Of a stretch of DNA of 64,000 bases, positions 1 through 9,277 are shown piece by piece. The stretch covers positions 310,001-374,000 of the forward strand of contig NZ_PGTS01000004.1 of the NCBI RefSeq assembly GCF_002844235.1, written 5' to 3'. The position numbers and the translations under genes were made by a program. Position 1 is the first letter of the stretch. Each line of letters opens with the position of its first letter. The notes under the pieces were generated by a model. That model made no database searches. It was not told the DNA's origin and was given only the letters and a program-made list of their open reading frames with translations. The stretch is from Thalassospira povalilytica (lineage in GTDB: Bacteria > Pseudomonadota > Alphaproteobacteria > Rhodospirillales > Thalassospiraceae).

Positions 1-44
1 TCCTGCGATCCCGAACGGGGACCGGTGGCGGGATTGGTGGTCAT
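1..44 (-). CDS. N-terminal fragment of a glycine-riboswitch-controlled gene (probably gcvT)
   Basis: Only about 14 codons are inside the window. The ATG lies at 44-42 on the minus strand, and the peptide begins MTTNPATGPRSGSQ. A GGAGG ribosome binding site sits at 54-50. The leader just upstream is a tandem glycine riboswitch, which in proteobacteria most often controls the glycine cleavage operon (gcvT-H-P) or a glycine transporter. The visible residues are too few to assign a family, so the gcvT identity is inference from the riboswitch alone. Confidence 0.6.
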   Translation of the reverse strand, partial: MTTNPATGPRSGSQ

Positions 45-104
45 AAGGGCCTCCTTCACGGCTCTTGAACGCGCGAAAATCGCGCCGTTTACGAACCGGT
101 GTCT

Positions 105-329
105 TGCCCCCTCTGTCCCTTGACCTGAGATTGTGCGCCCATGGGTCGAAAACAACATCAACCCACAGGTTTTCATCCTTCGGTGGAAGCCGGTTGTCAT
201 ACATGTTTGATCTGTATGCGTGCCGAATTCTCTCTCCAGAGCCTCTATCCGCGACGGTCCATCTGCCTGAGAGTTTTATGGGGCTATTGCTCCTTCGGCG
301 CCGGTTATGCGGGTAACCGGGCTCTCCCG
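105..329 (-). promoter_or_regulatory. Tandem glycine riboswitch
   Basis: Read on the minus strand, the first aptamer (about 329 to 263) shows the conserved GGGAGAG start, the core GGCGCCGAAGGAGCAA and the closing ACTCTCAGGCA block. A short linker leads into a second aptamer (about 243 to 105) with GGAGAGA, an ACCGAAGGATGAAAACC-type core, ATCTCAGGTCAA and a GGACAGAGGGG end. This two-aptamer layout is the classic cooperative glycine riboswitch. It ends about 60 nt before the start codon at 44, so it should control that leftward gene, typically switching glycine-catabolic genes on when glycine is high. Confidence 0.9.
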
Positions 330-548
330 TCGTGGTGCGAGACGCCATTTCTGCCGCCTCTGAGGATCACCGTTGGGGGCAGATTATCTGTGTCTGATAC
401 CCCTGTCAAAAAGCAGCTTTGCACCTGCAAAAAATTCCAGGTCGGGGTACTGTTTCGCGGCCACATTCGTGCTAAATTGCCGAAATTACACATTTGCCTG
501 TTGTGAGTAACGGTTGACCCACCCTGCCCGCACAACAGGATTGATGGC

Positions 549-585
549 GAATTACCCGGTAAGTCACCATATTTACGGGTAATTC
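549..585. repeat. 10-bp perfect inverted repeat upstream of gpmI
   Basis: GAATTACCCG at 549-558 is repeated as its exact reverse complement at 576-585, around a 17-nt loop. It lies 27 bp before the gpmI ATG and far upstream of the riboswitch on the other strand. It may be a protein-binding operator or an mRNA hairpin in the gpmI leader. No T-run follows, so a terminator is unlikely. Confidence 0.6.
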
Positions 586-611
586 AGCCTTTATCTCTAT
601 CAGTGGGGTTT

Positions 612-2204
612 ATGAACGTGACTGTATCGAATTCCGTAAAGCGCCCGCGCCCTGTGGTGCTGTGTATTCTGGATGGCTGGGGGTATCGCGAAGAAACCAA
701 GGACAACGCCGTTGCCTTGGCCAATACGCCTGTCTGGGACGCGCTTTATGCCAATTATCCGACCGGATTCCTCAAGGCTTGTGGTCTGGATGTCGGCCTG
801 CCCGAAGGTCAGATGGGCAATTCGGAAGTCGGTCACATGAACCTCGGTGCCGGTCGTGTCGTCATGCAGGAACTGCCCAAAATTGACGAGGCCGTCAAAA
901 CCGGAAGCATCGCCGATACCGATGCCGTCAAGAAAATCATCGCAACGCTGCGCGATAGCAAGGGTGTCTGCCACATTGCCGGTCTTCTGTCCGAAGGTGG
1001 CGTGCATTCCCATCAGGCCCATATGGCCGCCCTTGCCAAAATCATCGCAGGCGCCGGTGTGCCGGTCAAAATTCACGCCTATCTTGATGGCCGTGATACC
1101 GCACCGAAAAGTGCTGCCAAATTCCTTGAGAAATTCCGCGCCCTGATCGGCGATGCCAATGTCGAGATTGTCACCGTGACCGGGCGTTATTACGCCATGG
1201 ACCGTGACAACCGTTGGGAACGCGTCAGCCAGGCCTATTTCACCATGGTTCAGGGCAAAAACTATGCCGATGGTCGCACTGCCGAAAGTGCGGAGGTCGC
1301 AATTGCCAATGCCTATGCGAATGACACCACCGACGAGTTTGTCCTGCCAACCGTGATTGGCGATTTTGACGGGATCAAGGATGGCGATGGCATTCTGATG
1401 ACCAATTTCCGTGCCGACCGTGCGCGTGAAATCCTTGCTGCCCTGTGTGCGCCGGAATTTGACGGGTTTGACCGCGGCACCGCGCCGAAATTTGCCGTAC
1501 AGGCCGGCATGGTCGAATATTCGTCCGAACACGCCAAATACATGGATGCGATCTATCCGCCGCAAACCCTTCCCAACATCTTTGGCGAAGTGGTTTCCAA
1601 GGCCGGGCTGAAGCAGCTTCGCATTGCCGAAACCGAAAAATATCCGCATGTGTCGTTCTTCTTTAACGGCGGCGAAGAACAGGTCTTCGAAGGCGAAGAC
1701 CGCATTCTGGTCGCATCGCCCAAAGTCGCGACCTATGACCTTCAGCCGGAAATGTCCGCACCCGAAGTCACCGAAAAACTGGTCGCTGCCATCAAGTCGG
1801 AAAAATATGACGCGATCATCCTGAACTTCGCCAACCCCGACATGGTCGGGCATAGCGGCATTCTGTCGGCTGCTATGAAAGCAGCCGAGGCTGTTGATAC
1901 CTGCCTTGGCAAGGTGATTGATGCGATCAAGTCGGTTGGCGGCGTTGCCTTTGTCACCGCCGACCACGGCAATTGCGAGGTCATGGTCGATCCGGAAACC
2001 GGTGAACCCCATACTGCACATACCCTTAATCTGGTGCCGACCATTCTTGTTAACGGTCCGGAAGGGGTAACATTGGAGAATGGGCGCCTTGCCGATGTTG
2101 CACCGACTTTGCTGCAACTCCTTGGCGTGCCACAGCCAGCCGAGATGACTGGCAAACCGTTGCTTAAGGGCCTGAAACAGAATGATGCGCTTCTTGCGAG
2201 CTAA
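612..2204 (+). CDS. gpmI: 2,3-bisphosphoglycerate-independent phosphoglycerate mutase
   Basis: Interconverts 3- and 2-phosphoglycerate in glycolysis and gluconeogenesis in the cytoplasm, using two Mn ions and a phosphoserine intermediate. The N-terminus has the metal-binding ILDGWGYRE motif. The catalytic serine is in GNSEVGHMN, followed by YLDGRDTAP, TGRYYAMDRDNRW and NFRADRARE. The C-terminal phosphatase half shows NFANPDMVGHSG, TADHGNCE and HTAHT. The 530 residues fit the family length of about 510-550. I chose the ATG at 612; an in-frame GTG at 603 would add only three residues. The 3' end overlaps the next gene by 23 bp, suggesting co-transcription with the envelope genes that follow. 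Confidence 0.97.
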   Translation: MNVTVSNSVKRPRPVVLCILDGWGYREETKDNAVALANTPVWDALYANYPTGFLKACGLDVGLPEGQMGNSEVGHMNLGAGRVVMQELPKIDEAVKTGSIADTDAVKKIIATLRDSKGVCHIAGLLSEGGVHSHQAHMAALAKIIAGAGVPVKIHAYLDGRDTAPKSAAKFLEKFRALIGDANVEIVTVTGRYYAMDRDNRWERVSQAYFTMVQGKNYADGRTAESAEVAIANAYANDTTDEFVLPTVIGDFDGIKDGDGILMTNFRADRAREILAALCAPEFDGFDRGTAPKFAVQAGMVEYSSEHAKYMDAIYPPQTLPNIFGEVVSKAGLKQLRIAETEKYPHVSFFFNGGEEQVFEGEDRILVASPKVATYDLQPEMSAPEVTEKLVAAIKSEKYDAIILNFANPDMVGHSGILSAAMKAAEAVDTCLGKVIDAIKSVGGVAFVTADHGNCEVMVDPETGEPHTAHTLNLVPTILVNGPEGVTLENGRLADVAPTLLQLLGVPQPAEMTGKPLLKGLKQNDALLAS

Positions 2205-3543
2205 GTCAGCTTATGAGATCGCCCTGCCTGCCGTGACCGCGCTTGCGCTGTGTCTGGCAGGCGGGGCAGCGCCTTCTTTTGCCCAGTCGCTTCAAAAAGT
2301 TGACAAGAAACTTGATCAGCTTGAAAGCCAGCTGTCCGAACAGCAAAAACAGGAAGAATTCCTGTCGCGCAAATCGCGGGAACTCTGGACCGAGGAACAG
2401 GCCCTGCAATCCGAAGCCATTTCGGTTGCCCGCCGTACCCAGCGTCTGGAAACAACCCTGACCGAACTTGAAGATCAGCTGCAATCGCTTGAAACCCGCG
2501 AAAAGGTCGCGGCCACCAGCCTTGAGGACAAGGCCGGTCAATATGCCCGCATCCTGATGGCCTTGCAGCGCCTTTCGACCACCCCGCCCGAAGCGGTCAT
2601 TGCCCTTCCGACATCGCCGCAGGATACCTTGCGTTCGGCGGTATTGCTCAAGGCTGCCCTGCCCGGCGTTGAACAGCATGCCCGCGACCTGCGTAAGGAA
2701 CTCGATGAAATTGCACGTTTGCGCGAAGATATCCGCACCCAACGCGCGGACGTCGCCGAAGCCACCCGTGCGTTGCAACAGGAACGCACATCGCTTGCCG
2801 CATTGCTGAGTGAAAAGCGCCGCCTGCGCACCGAGACCGAGGCCGAAGCCCACGAAGCCGCCAAGGCCGTAAATGCGCTGGCTGACGAGGCCAAATCACT
2901 TGGCGAGTTGCTGAGCACCTTGCGCAAACGGGCCGAAGGTCTGCCCGCACCGCGATCACGCCCGGAAATTGATGTCGCCACCCGGACCGAACCCGATGCA
3001 GATACGCTGGGCGCAACCACGATTGCCCGCAATACGCCCCCCGAACCGCCAGCCCGCAAGGAAGAACCGGCCGCAGCCACCCCGAAACAGGATGGCACAA
3101 GCGACGAAGAATTCGCGGTTGGCAGTTCGATCACCCTGGCGCATGGGCATTTGCGCATGCCTGCCAGTGGCAAAGTCGTCACACTGTTCGGGGAAAAATC
3201 GCGTGGTCCCGACGGATTGACCGTCACAAGATCCAAAGGAATTGAGATCAGCACCCGCGCAAATGCGCAGGTTGTCTCGCCCTTTGATGGCAAAGTGGTC
3301 TTTGCAGGCCCCTTCCGCGGGTACGGCCGACTCTTGATTATCGAACACGGCGAAGGATACCATAGTCTTATCGCCGGTTTTGATCGGCTCGACAGTGTGG
3401 TAGGACAATATCTGTTGGCGGGCGAACCTGTTGGTATTATGGGTGAAACAGCGCCTAAACTCTATCTGGAGATGCGCCAGGACGGAGAAGCGATCAATCC
3501 GCTTCCGTGGCTGGCCTCGAAAAACGGCAAGGTAAGTGGATGA
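2182..3543 (+). CDS. EnvC-like murein hydrolase activator (degenerate LytM/M23 domain)
   Basis: A secreted protein expected to activate cell-wall amidases at the division septum. A signal peptide of about 34 residues ends at AAPSFAQ. A long coiled coil follows (roughly residues 35-250, rich in Leu, Glu and Gln), then an Ala/Pro linker and a C-terminal M23-type domain (about 320-445). The metal ligands of active M23 peptidases look lost: the region reads GIEIST and EHGEGYHSLIAGFD rather than the HxxxD and HxH patterns. That loss is typical of EnvC activators, which do not cut peptidoglycan themselves. The start overlaps the gpmI end and the stop overlaps the ctpA start as ATGA. The envC-ctpA pairing is common in alphaproteobacteria. 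Confidence 0.88.
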   Translation: MMRFLRAKSAYEIALPAVTALALCLAGGAAPSFAQSLQKVDKKLDQLESQLSEQQKQEEFLSRKSRELWTEEQALQSEAISVARRTQRLETTLTELEDQLQSLETREKVAATSLEDKAGQYARILMALQRLSTTPPEAVIALPTSPQDTLRSAVLLKAALPGVEQHARDLRKELDEIARLREDIRTQRADVAEATRALQQERTSLAALLSEKRRLRTETEAEAHEAAKAVNALADEAKSLGELLSTLRKRAEGLPAPRSRPEIDVATRTEPDADTLGATTIARNTPPEPPARKEEPAAATPKQDGTSDEEFAVGSSITLAHGHLRMPASGKVVTLFGEKSRGPDGLTVTRSKGIEISTRANAQVVSPFDGKVVFAGPFRGYGRLLIIEHGEGYHSLIAGFDRLDSVVGQYLLAGEPVGIMGETAPKLYLEMRQDGEAINPLPWLASKNGKVSG

Positions 3544-4841
3544 AAACCTCTCGATTGGCAGTACTCGCACTCGCGACCGGCATGACTTTCGGCCTTGCGT
3601 CCCCAAGTCTGGCGCAATCTTCAACCTCCTCGGCTGAGACATATCGTCTTTTGAACCTGTTTGGTGACGTGTTTGAACAGGTCAAAGCCAAATATGTCGA
3701 AGAAGTCGATGACAAGCAGCTGATCGAAGCCGCCATCAACGGCATGCTGACGTCACTTGATCCGCATTCCTCTTATCTGAACATGGATAATTTCGAGGAA
3801 ATGCAGGTCGATACCCGTGGCGAATTCGGCGGTCTTGGCATCGAAGTCACGATGGAAGACGGCTTTGTCAAAGTCATCGCACCGATCTATGACACGCCCG
3901 CCGAAAAGGCCGGCCTGCAACCGGGCGACTTCATCACCCATATCGACGGCACCGCCATTCGTGGCATGACGCTTAATGATGCGGTCGAAATGATGCGCGG
4001 CAAGGTCAATACCGACATTGTCCTGACCATCATCCGAAAGGGCGAACAGGCTCCGTTTGATGTCACCCTGACCCGTGCGGTCATCAAGATCCAGTCGGTC
4101 CGCGCCGAAGCCAAGGATGATATCGGCTATATCCGCATCACCAAATTCAACGAACAGACCTTTAGCGGCCTGCAACGTGCGATTGGCGACATGCGCGATC
4201 AGATCGGCCCGGAAATCAAGGGTCTGGTGATTGATCTGCGCAACAACCCGGGCGGCCTGCTTGATCAGGCGATTTCGGTATCCGATGCCTTCCTGGACAA
4301 GGGCGAAATCGTATCGACCCGCCCGCGTGATACCCAGAATACCGAACGCTATAACGCGCGGTCCGGTGACCTGGCCGAAGGACTGCCGATTGTTGTTCTG
4401 ATCAATGACGGTTCGGCATCGGCATCCGAAATTGTTGCCGGCGCTCTTCAGGATCACCGCCGTGCGGTCATCATGGGCACGCGCAGCTTTGGCAAGGGAT
4501 CGGTTCAGACAATCCTTCCGATGCCGGGCAATGTTGCACTGCGCCTGACCACCGCGCGTTATTACACGCCGTCAGGCAAATCCATTCAGGAAGTCGGCAT
4601 CGTTCCGGACATCATCGTGCCCCAGGCCCGTGTTGAAAGTATCGAAAGCGATACCCGCCGGTCCGAAGCATCCCTGAACGGTGCGCTTCGCAACGAGGAC
4701 GCCGCGACCACAGACGCAGAAAAGGATGCAAATTCCCGCCGGGATGAAGCCGAGCAACTTGCGATCGACGATTATCAGCTTTCGCGGGCGCTTGACATGA
4801 TCCGGGGCATTTCGCTGTTTGGTCCGCGCCCGAAAGGGTAA
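3540..4841 (+). CDS. ctpA: S41 family C-terminal processing peptidase
   Basis: A periplasmic serine protease that trims or degrades proteins and helps control murein hydrolases. The ATG at 3540 overlaps the preceding stop as ATGA and gives a clean signal peptide (MKTSRLAVLALATG... ending SLAQS); a longer start at 3507 would spoil it. A PDZ domain follows (GGLGIEV to PGDFITHIDG). The S41 core shows the NDGSASASE catalytic-serine motif near residue 293 and RSFGKGSVQT with the catalytic lysine near 320. The 433 residues match the family. The Glu- and Asp-rich tail is variable. It is translationally coupled to the EnvC-like activator upstream. Confidence 0.95.
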   Translation: MKTSRLAVLALATGMTFGLASPSLAQSSTSSAETYRLLNLFGDVFEQVKAKYVEEVDDKQLIEAAINGMLTSLDPHSSYLNMDNFEEMQVDTRGEFGGLGIEVTMEDGFVKVIAPIYDTPAEKAGLQPGDFITHIDGTAIRGMTLNDAVEMMRGKVNTDIVLTIIRKGEQAPFDVTLTRAVIKIQSVRAEAKDDIGYIRITKFNEQTFSGLQRAIGDMRDQIGPEIKGLVIDLRNNPGGLLDQAISVSDAFLDKGEIVSTRPRDTQNTERYNARSGDLAEGLPIVVLINDGSASASEIVAGALQDHRRAVIMGTRSFGKGSVQTILPMPGNVALRLTTARYYTPSGKSIQEVGIVPDIIVPQARVESIESDTRRSEASLNGALRNEDAATTDAEKDANSRRDEAEQLAIDDYQLSRALDMIRGISLFGPRPKG

Positions 4842-4875
4842 GGACCATCCGGACATCGTGAGAGACTAGCTGTTC

Positions 4876-6432
4876 GTGTTCAGGAAAATCCTAAATTCCT
4901 TGCCATTCCGAAAGAAGAAGGATGGCGATCTCGACGAGGACATGGCCGGCGCGCTGGCCGACGACCTTGGCGACGGGATGACTGACGCTGAAGAAGTCAA
5001 TCTTGATGACCTGCCCTTTAACGAACTTCCGATCGAAATTCAGATCAAGCGTCTGCCCAAGCGGCCGAAATCACGGCGCAGCTGGCTGTCGAAAATTCTG
5101 ATCATTCTGGTCTTCCTGTCGCCCTTCGGGGCGACAGCGGTTGCCCTGATCCCGATCCTTGATCCGGAAACCGGCTGGCGGCTGTTTCATCTTGGCAGTC
5201 CCGAGGCCTTGGTGGCTGTCCCGGGGTCTGAACGCGAACTCCAGGAAGAAATCGCGCGCGGTGTGCGCGACATGCAGGAACGCGAACGGGCCCAGCATAA
5301 TGGCGATGTCGGTCCCGATGGCACCCCACAATCCGCCGAAGACATTACCAATCAGCTTTCCGGTGTCTCCGATCTGGTCGGGCCGGCCGATCAGGCTGAC
5401 GGTGTTGCCCCCGATACCGAGCTAAGCCCCGAAGAACTGGCCGCCATCATCGCCGAAGAAGGATCGATTGACGATCCGATCGAACCCGACCCCTTGCGCA
5501 AGGCCCCGCTGCCCGGTCTGGATGAAGAAGGCAGTTTCGGCCGTGTCCCGCGCATTGCCGATGATGGCACCACACCGTTCGATGCCTATAAGCGGCCCTT
5601 TGAAAAAACCGACGGGCAACCCTATGTCGCGATCATTCTGACCGGGGTTGGCCTGAATGAAGCCCGCACCGAAACCGCGATCAATGATCTGCCGCTTAAT
5701 ATTTCGTTGGGTATTTCACCTTATAGCCGCGACATCAAAACCGTTGCCGAACAGGCCCGCGAAATGGGCCATGAAGTCTTTCTTGAATTACCGATGGAAC
5801 CGGCCGATTTCCCGCTTTCCGATCCGGGGCCACGCGCGCTTTTGACATCCCTGTCAGAGGGTGAAAACCTTGTGCGGCTTGAATGGTTGCTCGCACAGTT
5901 CCCCGGCTATGCCGGACTGGTCAGCCACGAAGGATCAAAATTCGGAAGCCTTGATAGCGCCATCCGCCCGATCATTGAATTCGTATCGCGTTCGGGCCTG
6001 ATGTATCTCGAAGGTACGCGCAGCGGCATGGCAAGCTATGGCGCGCAACTGGCATCAAATGCCGGAACGCCAAATGCGATTGGCAACATTCTGATCGATC
6101 AGGTTCCCAGCCGCCGCCAGATTGATGCAAGACTTGCCGATCTGGTCCAGCTTGCCAAACGCAACGGTGTTGCTGTCGGCTTTGCCCAATCCTATCCGGT
6201 CACCATTCAGCGCCTGCGCAACTGGGCCTTGCGCCTGAAACGACAGGGCGTCGAACTGGCACCGGTCAGTGCGATTGCCAATATGCAGGTCACCCCGCAA
6301 TCCGCCGCCGAAGCAGAAGCCGCACGCCGCGAAGCCGAACAGCGCGAAAGCGAAATCATGGCACAGGAAGCCGAAAACAATCCGGCTGAAAATACCGCAG
6401 ACGAACCCGCCGCCACCATCGAAAGTCAGTGA
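4876..6432 (+). CDS. Divergent polysaccharide deacetylase family protein (YibQ-like)
   Basis: The start is a GTG. The N-terminus is acidic and cytoplasmic, with one transmembrane segment around residues 75-98 (KILIILVFLSPFG). A low-complexity Asp/Glu/Pro linker follows. The divergent polysaccharide deacetylase domain runs from about residue 255 (YVAIILTGVGLNEA) through FLELPMEP and LVSHEGSKFGS to about 480. The Ala/Glu-rich tail is disordered-looking. The family sits downstream of envC-ctpA in many alphaproteobacteria and is presumed to act in the cell envelope. Its enzymatic activity is unproven, and the canonical deacetylase metal site is not obvious here. Confidence 0.88.
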   Translation: MFRKILNSLPFRKKKDGDLDEDMAGALADDLGDGMTDAEEVNLDDLPFNELPIEIQIKRLPKRPKSRRSWLSKILIILVFLSPFGATAVALIPILDPETGWRLFHLGSPEALVAVPGSERELQEEIARGVRDMQERERAQHNGDVGPDGTPQSAEDITNQLSGVSDLVGPADQADGVAPDTELSPEELAAIIAEEGSIDDPIEPDPLRKAPLPGLDEEGSFGRVPRIADDGTTPFDAYKRPFEKTDGQPYVAIILTGVGLNEARTETAINDLPLNISLGISPYSRDIKTVAEQAREMGHEVFLELPMEPADFPLSDPGPRALLTSLSEGENLVRLEWLLAQFPGYAGLVSHEGSKFGSLDSAIRPIIEFVSRSGLMYLEGTRSGMASYGAQLASNAGTPNAIGNILIDQVPSRRQIDARLADLVQLAKRNGVAVGFAQSYPVTIQRLRNWALRLKRQGVELAPVSAIANMQVTPQSAAEAEAARREAEQRESEIMAQEAENNPAENTADEPAATIESQ

Positions 6433-6475
6433 CCGGACGCCATACGCACCCGGCCCCGATCACCCAGGAGAAATC

Positions 6476-7021
6476 ATGGCTGACAAATCCGCATCCCCGT
6501 CCGATACGAACTCAACCGAAGCCACAAGGGTAAAGGCCGAAGACCTGCCCTATCGCCCCTGTGTCGGTATTGCGCTTTTTAACAAGGATGGCCTGGTCTG
6601 GGTCGGCAACCGTTTCGGATTTGAAGGCGCATGGCAATTGCCCCAGGGCGGCATTGACGATGGCGAAACCCCGATTGAAGCCGCCCTGCGCGAGCTCAAG
6701 GAAGAAATCGGCACCGACAAGGCCGAAATCATCGCCGAAACGCCCGACTGGCTGACCTATGATCTGCCCGACCATCTGATTGGCAAGGCGTTCAAGGGCA
6801 AGTATCGCGGCCAAAAGCAGAAATGGTTTGCCATGCAGTTCACCGGCAAGGACAAGCATATCAATATTGATGTGCCCAACCCGGAATTTGATGCCTGGCG
6901 CTGGAACGACCTGGCGACGCTGCCCGACATGATCGTACCGTTCAAACGGCCCGTTTATTTGCAACTCGCCGAGGCATTTCGTGATGTACCGCAAAGAATT
7001 CGTAAAATGAAAAAGGCATAA
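6476..7021 (+). CDS. rppH: RNA pyrophosphohydrolase (Nudix)
   Basis: Removes pyrophosphate from the 5' triphosphate end of mRNA, starting 5'-end-dependent decay. The ATG at 6476 has an AGGAGAAA ribosome binding site; a longer reading frame upstream lies inside the deacetylase gene and is not real. The Nudix box is complete (GGIDDGETPIEAALRE then LKEEIGT). PYRPCVGIALFN and the WQLPQGG motif are RppH signatures, as is the YDLP...GKYRGQKQKWF segment. The 181 residues fit the alphaproteobacterial RppH type, with a short Ser/Thr-rich N-terminal extension. It lies 43 bp after the deacetylase gene. Confidence 0.95.
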   Translation: MADKSASPSDTNSTEATRVKAEDLPYRPCVGIALFNKDGLVWVGNRFGFEGAWQLPQGGIDDGETPIEAALRELKEEIGTDKAEIIAETPDWLTYDLPDHLIGKAFKGKYRGQKQKWFAMQFTGKDKHINIDVPNPEFDAWRWNDLATLPDMIVPFKRPVYLQLAEAFRDVPQRIRKMKKA

Positions 7022-7106
7022 AGGATCAGAACGCGGCTTGATCGCTGCTTTCTTTTCGCTAAATTTTACGAATTATCAGACACCTACGACTTAGAGGAGC
7101 TCCAAT

Positions 7107-7295
7107 ATGGGTACGGATCGGTTTATCTTTGGTGTTCTGACCATTGTGGTCGGTCTTTTCGGACTGTTCTATGCGTCAGGCTCGCATGACGGTTATTCCT
7201 ATTTTGTCGGCTTGGCCCTGTTTGTCGGTGCTGTGCTGTTCATGTTCCACCTGATCAAGGGGTATTATGATCAGCTTGATGCAACCGATCACTGA
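7107..7295 (+). CDS. Small hypothetical membrane protein
   Basis: A 62-residue protein with two predicted membrane helices (FIFGVLTIVVGLFGLFYASG and YFVGLALFVGAVLFMFHLI) and a short charged C-terminus. A GAGGAG ribosome binding site lies 8 nt before the ATG, which makes translation credible. It stands alone between rppH and the methyltransferase. I recognise no named family. Confidence 0.7.
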   Translation: MGTDRFIFGVLTIVVGLFGLFYASGSHDGYSYFVGLALFVGAVLFMFHLIKGYYDQLDATDH

Positions 7296-7371
7296 TCACG
7301 CGCTGTGCCTGATACAGCTGTAACCGGCATCAATGCTTTTAAATTCCCCCAAAAGGCTCTAGGAATTAACC

Positions 7372-8178
7372 ATGAGCAATACACATTGGGATCCTGCCCG
7401 TTACAGTCTGTTTGGCAATGAACGCCTGCGACCTGCCATTGATCTGATTGGCCGCCTGCCAAAAGCAGCCAGCGGCTTTTCCCCGCGCCATATCGTTGAT
7501 CTGGGATGCGGTCCCGGTTCGGTGACCGCAATTCTTGCCGATGCCTTTGCAACGGACAACGATGACAGTCCCCGTATTGTCGGTGTTGATTCATCTGACG
7601 AGATGTTGGACACCGCGCGCAAACGATCCGAAAACATTGACTGGCAAAAGGCCGATATCGCCACCTGGCAACCTGACGAGCAGGTCGATCTTCTGTTTTC
7701 CAATGCGGCCTTGCATTGGGTGCCCGATCACTCGACCCTGTTTCCCCGCCTTCTGGACTTTGTCCGTCCGGGCGGCATGATCGCCATTCAGGTTCCCAAC
7801 AATTTCCTGGCGCCAAGTCATCAGCTGATCGGCGAAGCTGGCATGGACTGGCGCAAGGAAGTGGCACAGGCCATGCACGCAGCCCGTATCATGCGTCCGG
7901 GCGATTATTTCGACGTTCTTGCACCGTCATGCGATGAGATCGATTTGTGGCAGACGCAATATTGTCATGTCCTGAACGGGCCGGATGCGGTTTATAACTG
8001 GACCAGTTCGACCATCCTGCGCCCGGTGATGGCGGCCCTTCCTGATGACGCGGCACGCGCAACCTTTACCGCGAAATACAAGGAACGCCTTAATCAGGTT
8101 TATCCGATCCGCGATGATGGCCGCACACTGTTTCCGTTCAACCGTCTTTTCATGGTTGCGCGCAAACGCCCAAGCTAA
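7372..8178 (+). CDS. Class I SAM-dependent methyltransferase (trans-aconitate 2-methyltransferase-like)
   Basis: A cytoplasmic methyltransferase. The SAM-binding motif I reads VDLGCGPGSVT (about residues 42-52), followed by the acidic end of strand 2 in IVGVDSSDEML. LLFSNAALHWVPDH is the motif shared with Tam, which methylates trans-aconitate and so relieves inhibition of the TCA cycle. The N-terminal WDPARYSLFGNERLRPA also matches Tam. The 268 residues compare with about 250 in E. coli. The Tam function is likely, but substrate specificity cannot be read from sequence. Confidence 0.8.
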   Translation: MSNTHWDPARYSLFGNERLRPAIDLIGRLPKAASGFSPRHIVDLGCGPGSVTAILADAFATDNDDSPRIVGVDSSDEMLDTARKRSENIDWQKADIATWQPDEQVDLLFSNAALHWVPDHSTLFPRLLDFVRPGGMIAIQVPNNFLAPSHQLIGEAGMDWRKEVAQAMHAARIMRPGDYFDVLAPSCDEIDLWQTQYCHVLNGPDAVYNWTSSTILRPVMAALPDDAARATFTAKYKERLNQVYPIRDDGRTLFPFNRLFMVARKRPS

Positions 8179-8213
8179 CCCCACCGAACCATTCCCTGAC
8201 AAGGAGCCGCACC

Positions 8214-9050
8214 ATGGCAGAATTTCGCGAACATTTCGTCAAATGCTGCGGGTACGAGGTCCATGTCCGGGCATGGGGCAACCCGTCCCGACGGCCATTG
8301 ATCATGATGCATGGTCTGGCCAGGCTTGCTGATGATTTTGATCATGTCGCCCCCCATTTCACCGATCAGTACTATGTTCTGTGTCCGACCATGATCGGGC
8401 GCGGCTTTTCCGGCTGGGCCAAGGACCCGGACCGTGAATATACCGTGCCCTTTTATGTCGCGCAGATGTTCGAGCTTCTCGACCATTTCGGCATAGAAAC
8501 CTGTGACTGGATCGGGACATCCATGGGGGGCCTGATCGGGCTTTATGCCACCGCCGAAGTTGCCGGACGGATTGAAAAGCTGGTTCTTAACGATATTGGA
8601 CCCGAACTTGATCCGGACGCGGTGGCGCGTATCAAATCCTATGTCGGCGCATCACCCGAATTTGAAACCATTGATGACGTCGAAAAACTGGTTCGGCTGG
8701 TTTATGCCCCGTTCGGGGTGGCCGACGATGCAACATGGGCGTTTTTGGCGTCCCGTTCCGTACGGCGCCTGCCAAACGGCAATTTCATGATGCATTACGA
8801 TCCCGAAGTCATGCGCATCTTTGCCGAACATATTGATTCCTTTGATGCCTGGGACGTTTTTGACGCCCTGCCCTGCCCGGTCATGCTGATCAGCGGCGAA
8901 CAATCCGACCTCATCCCCAAGGCGATTGTCGAGAAAATGAAAAATAAAAAACCCGAAATGCCGGTTTTTGCAGTGGCGAACTGCGGACATGCACCCCATT
9001 TGAATGACAAAGCACAAATCAACGCTATCAGGGACTTTTTGGGGCGCTAA
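8214..9050 (+). CDS. Alpha/beta hydrolase
   Basis: A 278-residue alpha/beta-fold hydrolase. It shows the oxyanion-loop motif MMHGLAR, the nucleophile elbow GTSMGG around residue 103, an acidic SGEQSD strand-end and the catalytic histidine in NCGHAPHLND near the C-terminus. A good AAGGAG ribosome binding site precedes the ATG. The gene follows the methyltransferase by 35 bp and is probably co-transcribed. The substrate is unknown; related proteins include esterases and C-C bond hydrolases. Confidence 0.88.
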   Translation: MAEFREHFVKCCGYEVHVRAWGNPSRRPLIMMHGLARLADDFDHVAPHFTDQYYVLCPTMIGRGFSGWAKDPDREYTVPFYVAQMFELLDHFGIETCDWIGTSMGGLIGLYATAEVAGRIEKLVLNDIGPELDPDAVARIKSYVGASPEFETIDDVEKLVRLVYAPFGVADDATWAFLASRSVRRLPNGNFMMHYDPEVMRIFAEHIDSFDAWDVFDALPCPVMLISGEQSDLIPKAIVEKMKNKKPEMPVFAVANCGHAPHLNDKAQINAIRDFLGR

Positions 9051-9277
9051 AGCCAGTGTTGCGCGCAACATACGCGAACCGTCTGTTGACGCCATCTTTT
9101 AAAAAAATCCCCTGATGAAGTTCACGCCGTGACAATGCCGCAGTCAATGTGGAGGCACGGACACGACATGGTTGGTATGGGACCGACACCGAAACTTGCC
9201 TGACTTCCAGTAATGGGGGTCCCCTGACCAGTGCGCTGATTGCTGTGACCGTTAGATCACCTGTGGGAACAGGCGGC

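Noticed and set aside
65-535. Short open frames on both strands in the riboswitch region
   Set aside because: They overlap the conserved riboswitch aptamers and lack protein-like composition.
600-2117. 505-residue open frame on the minus strand across gpmI
   Set aside because: It is an antisense shadow of a clear GpmI gene; the translation is Gly/His/Phe-rich and has no domain or ribosome binding site.
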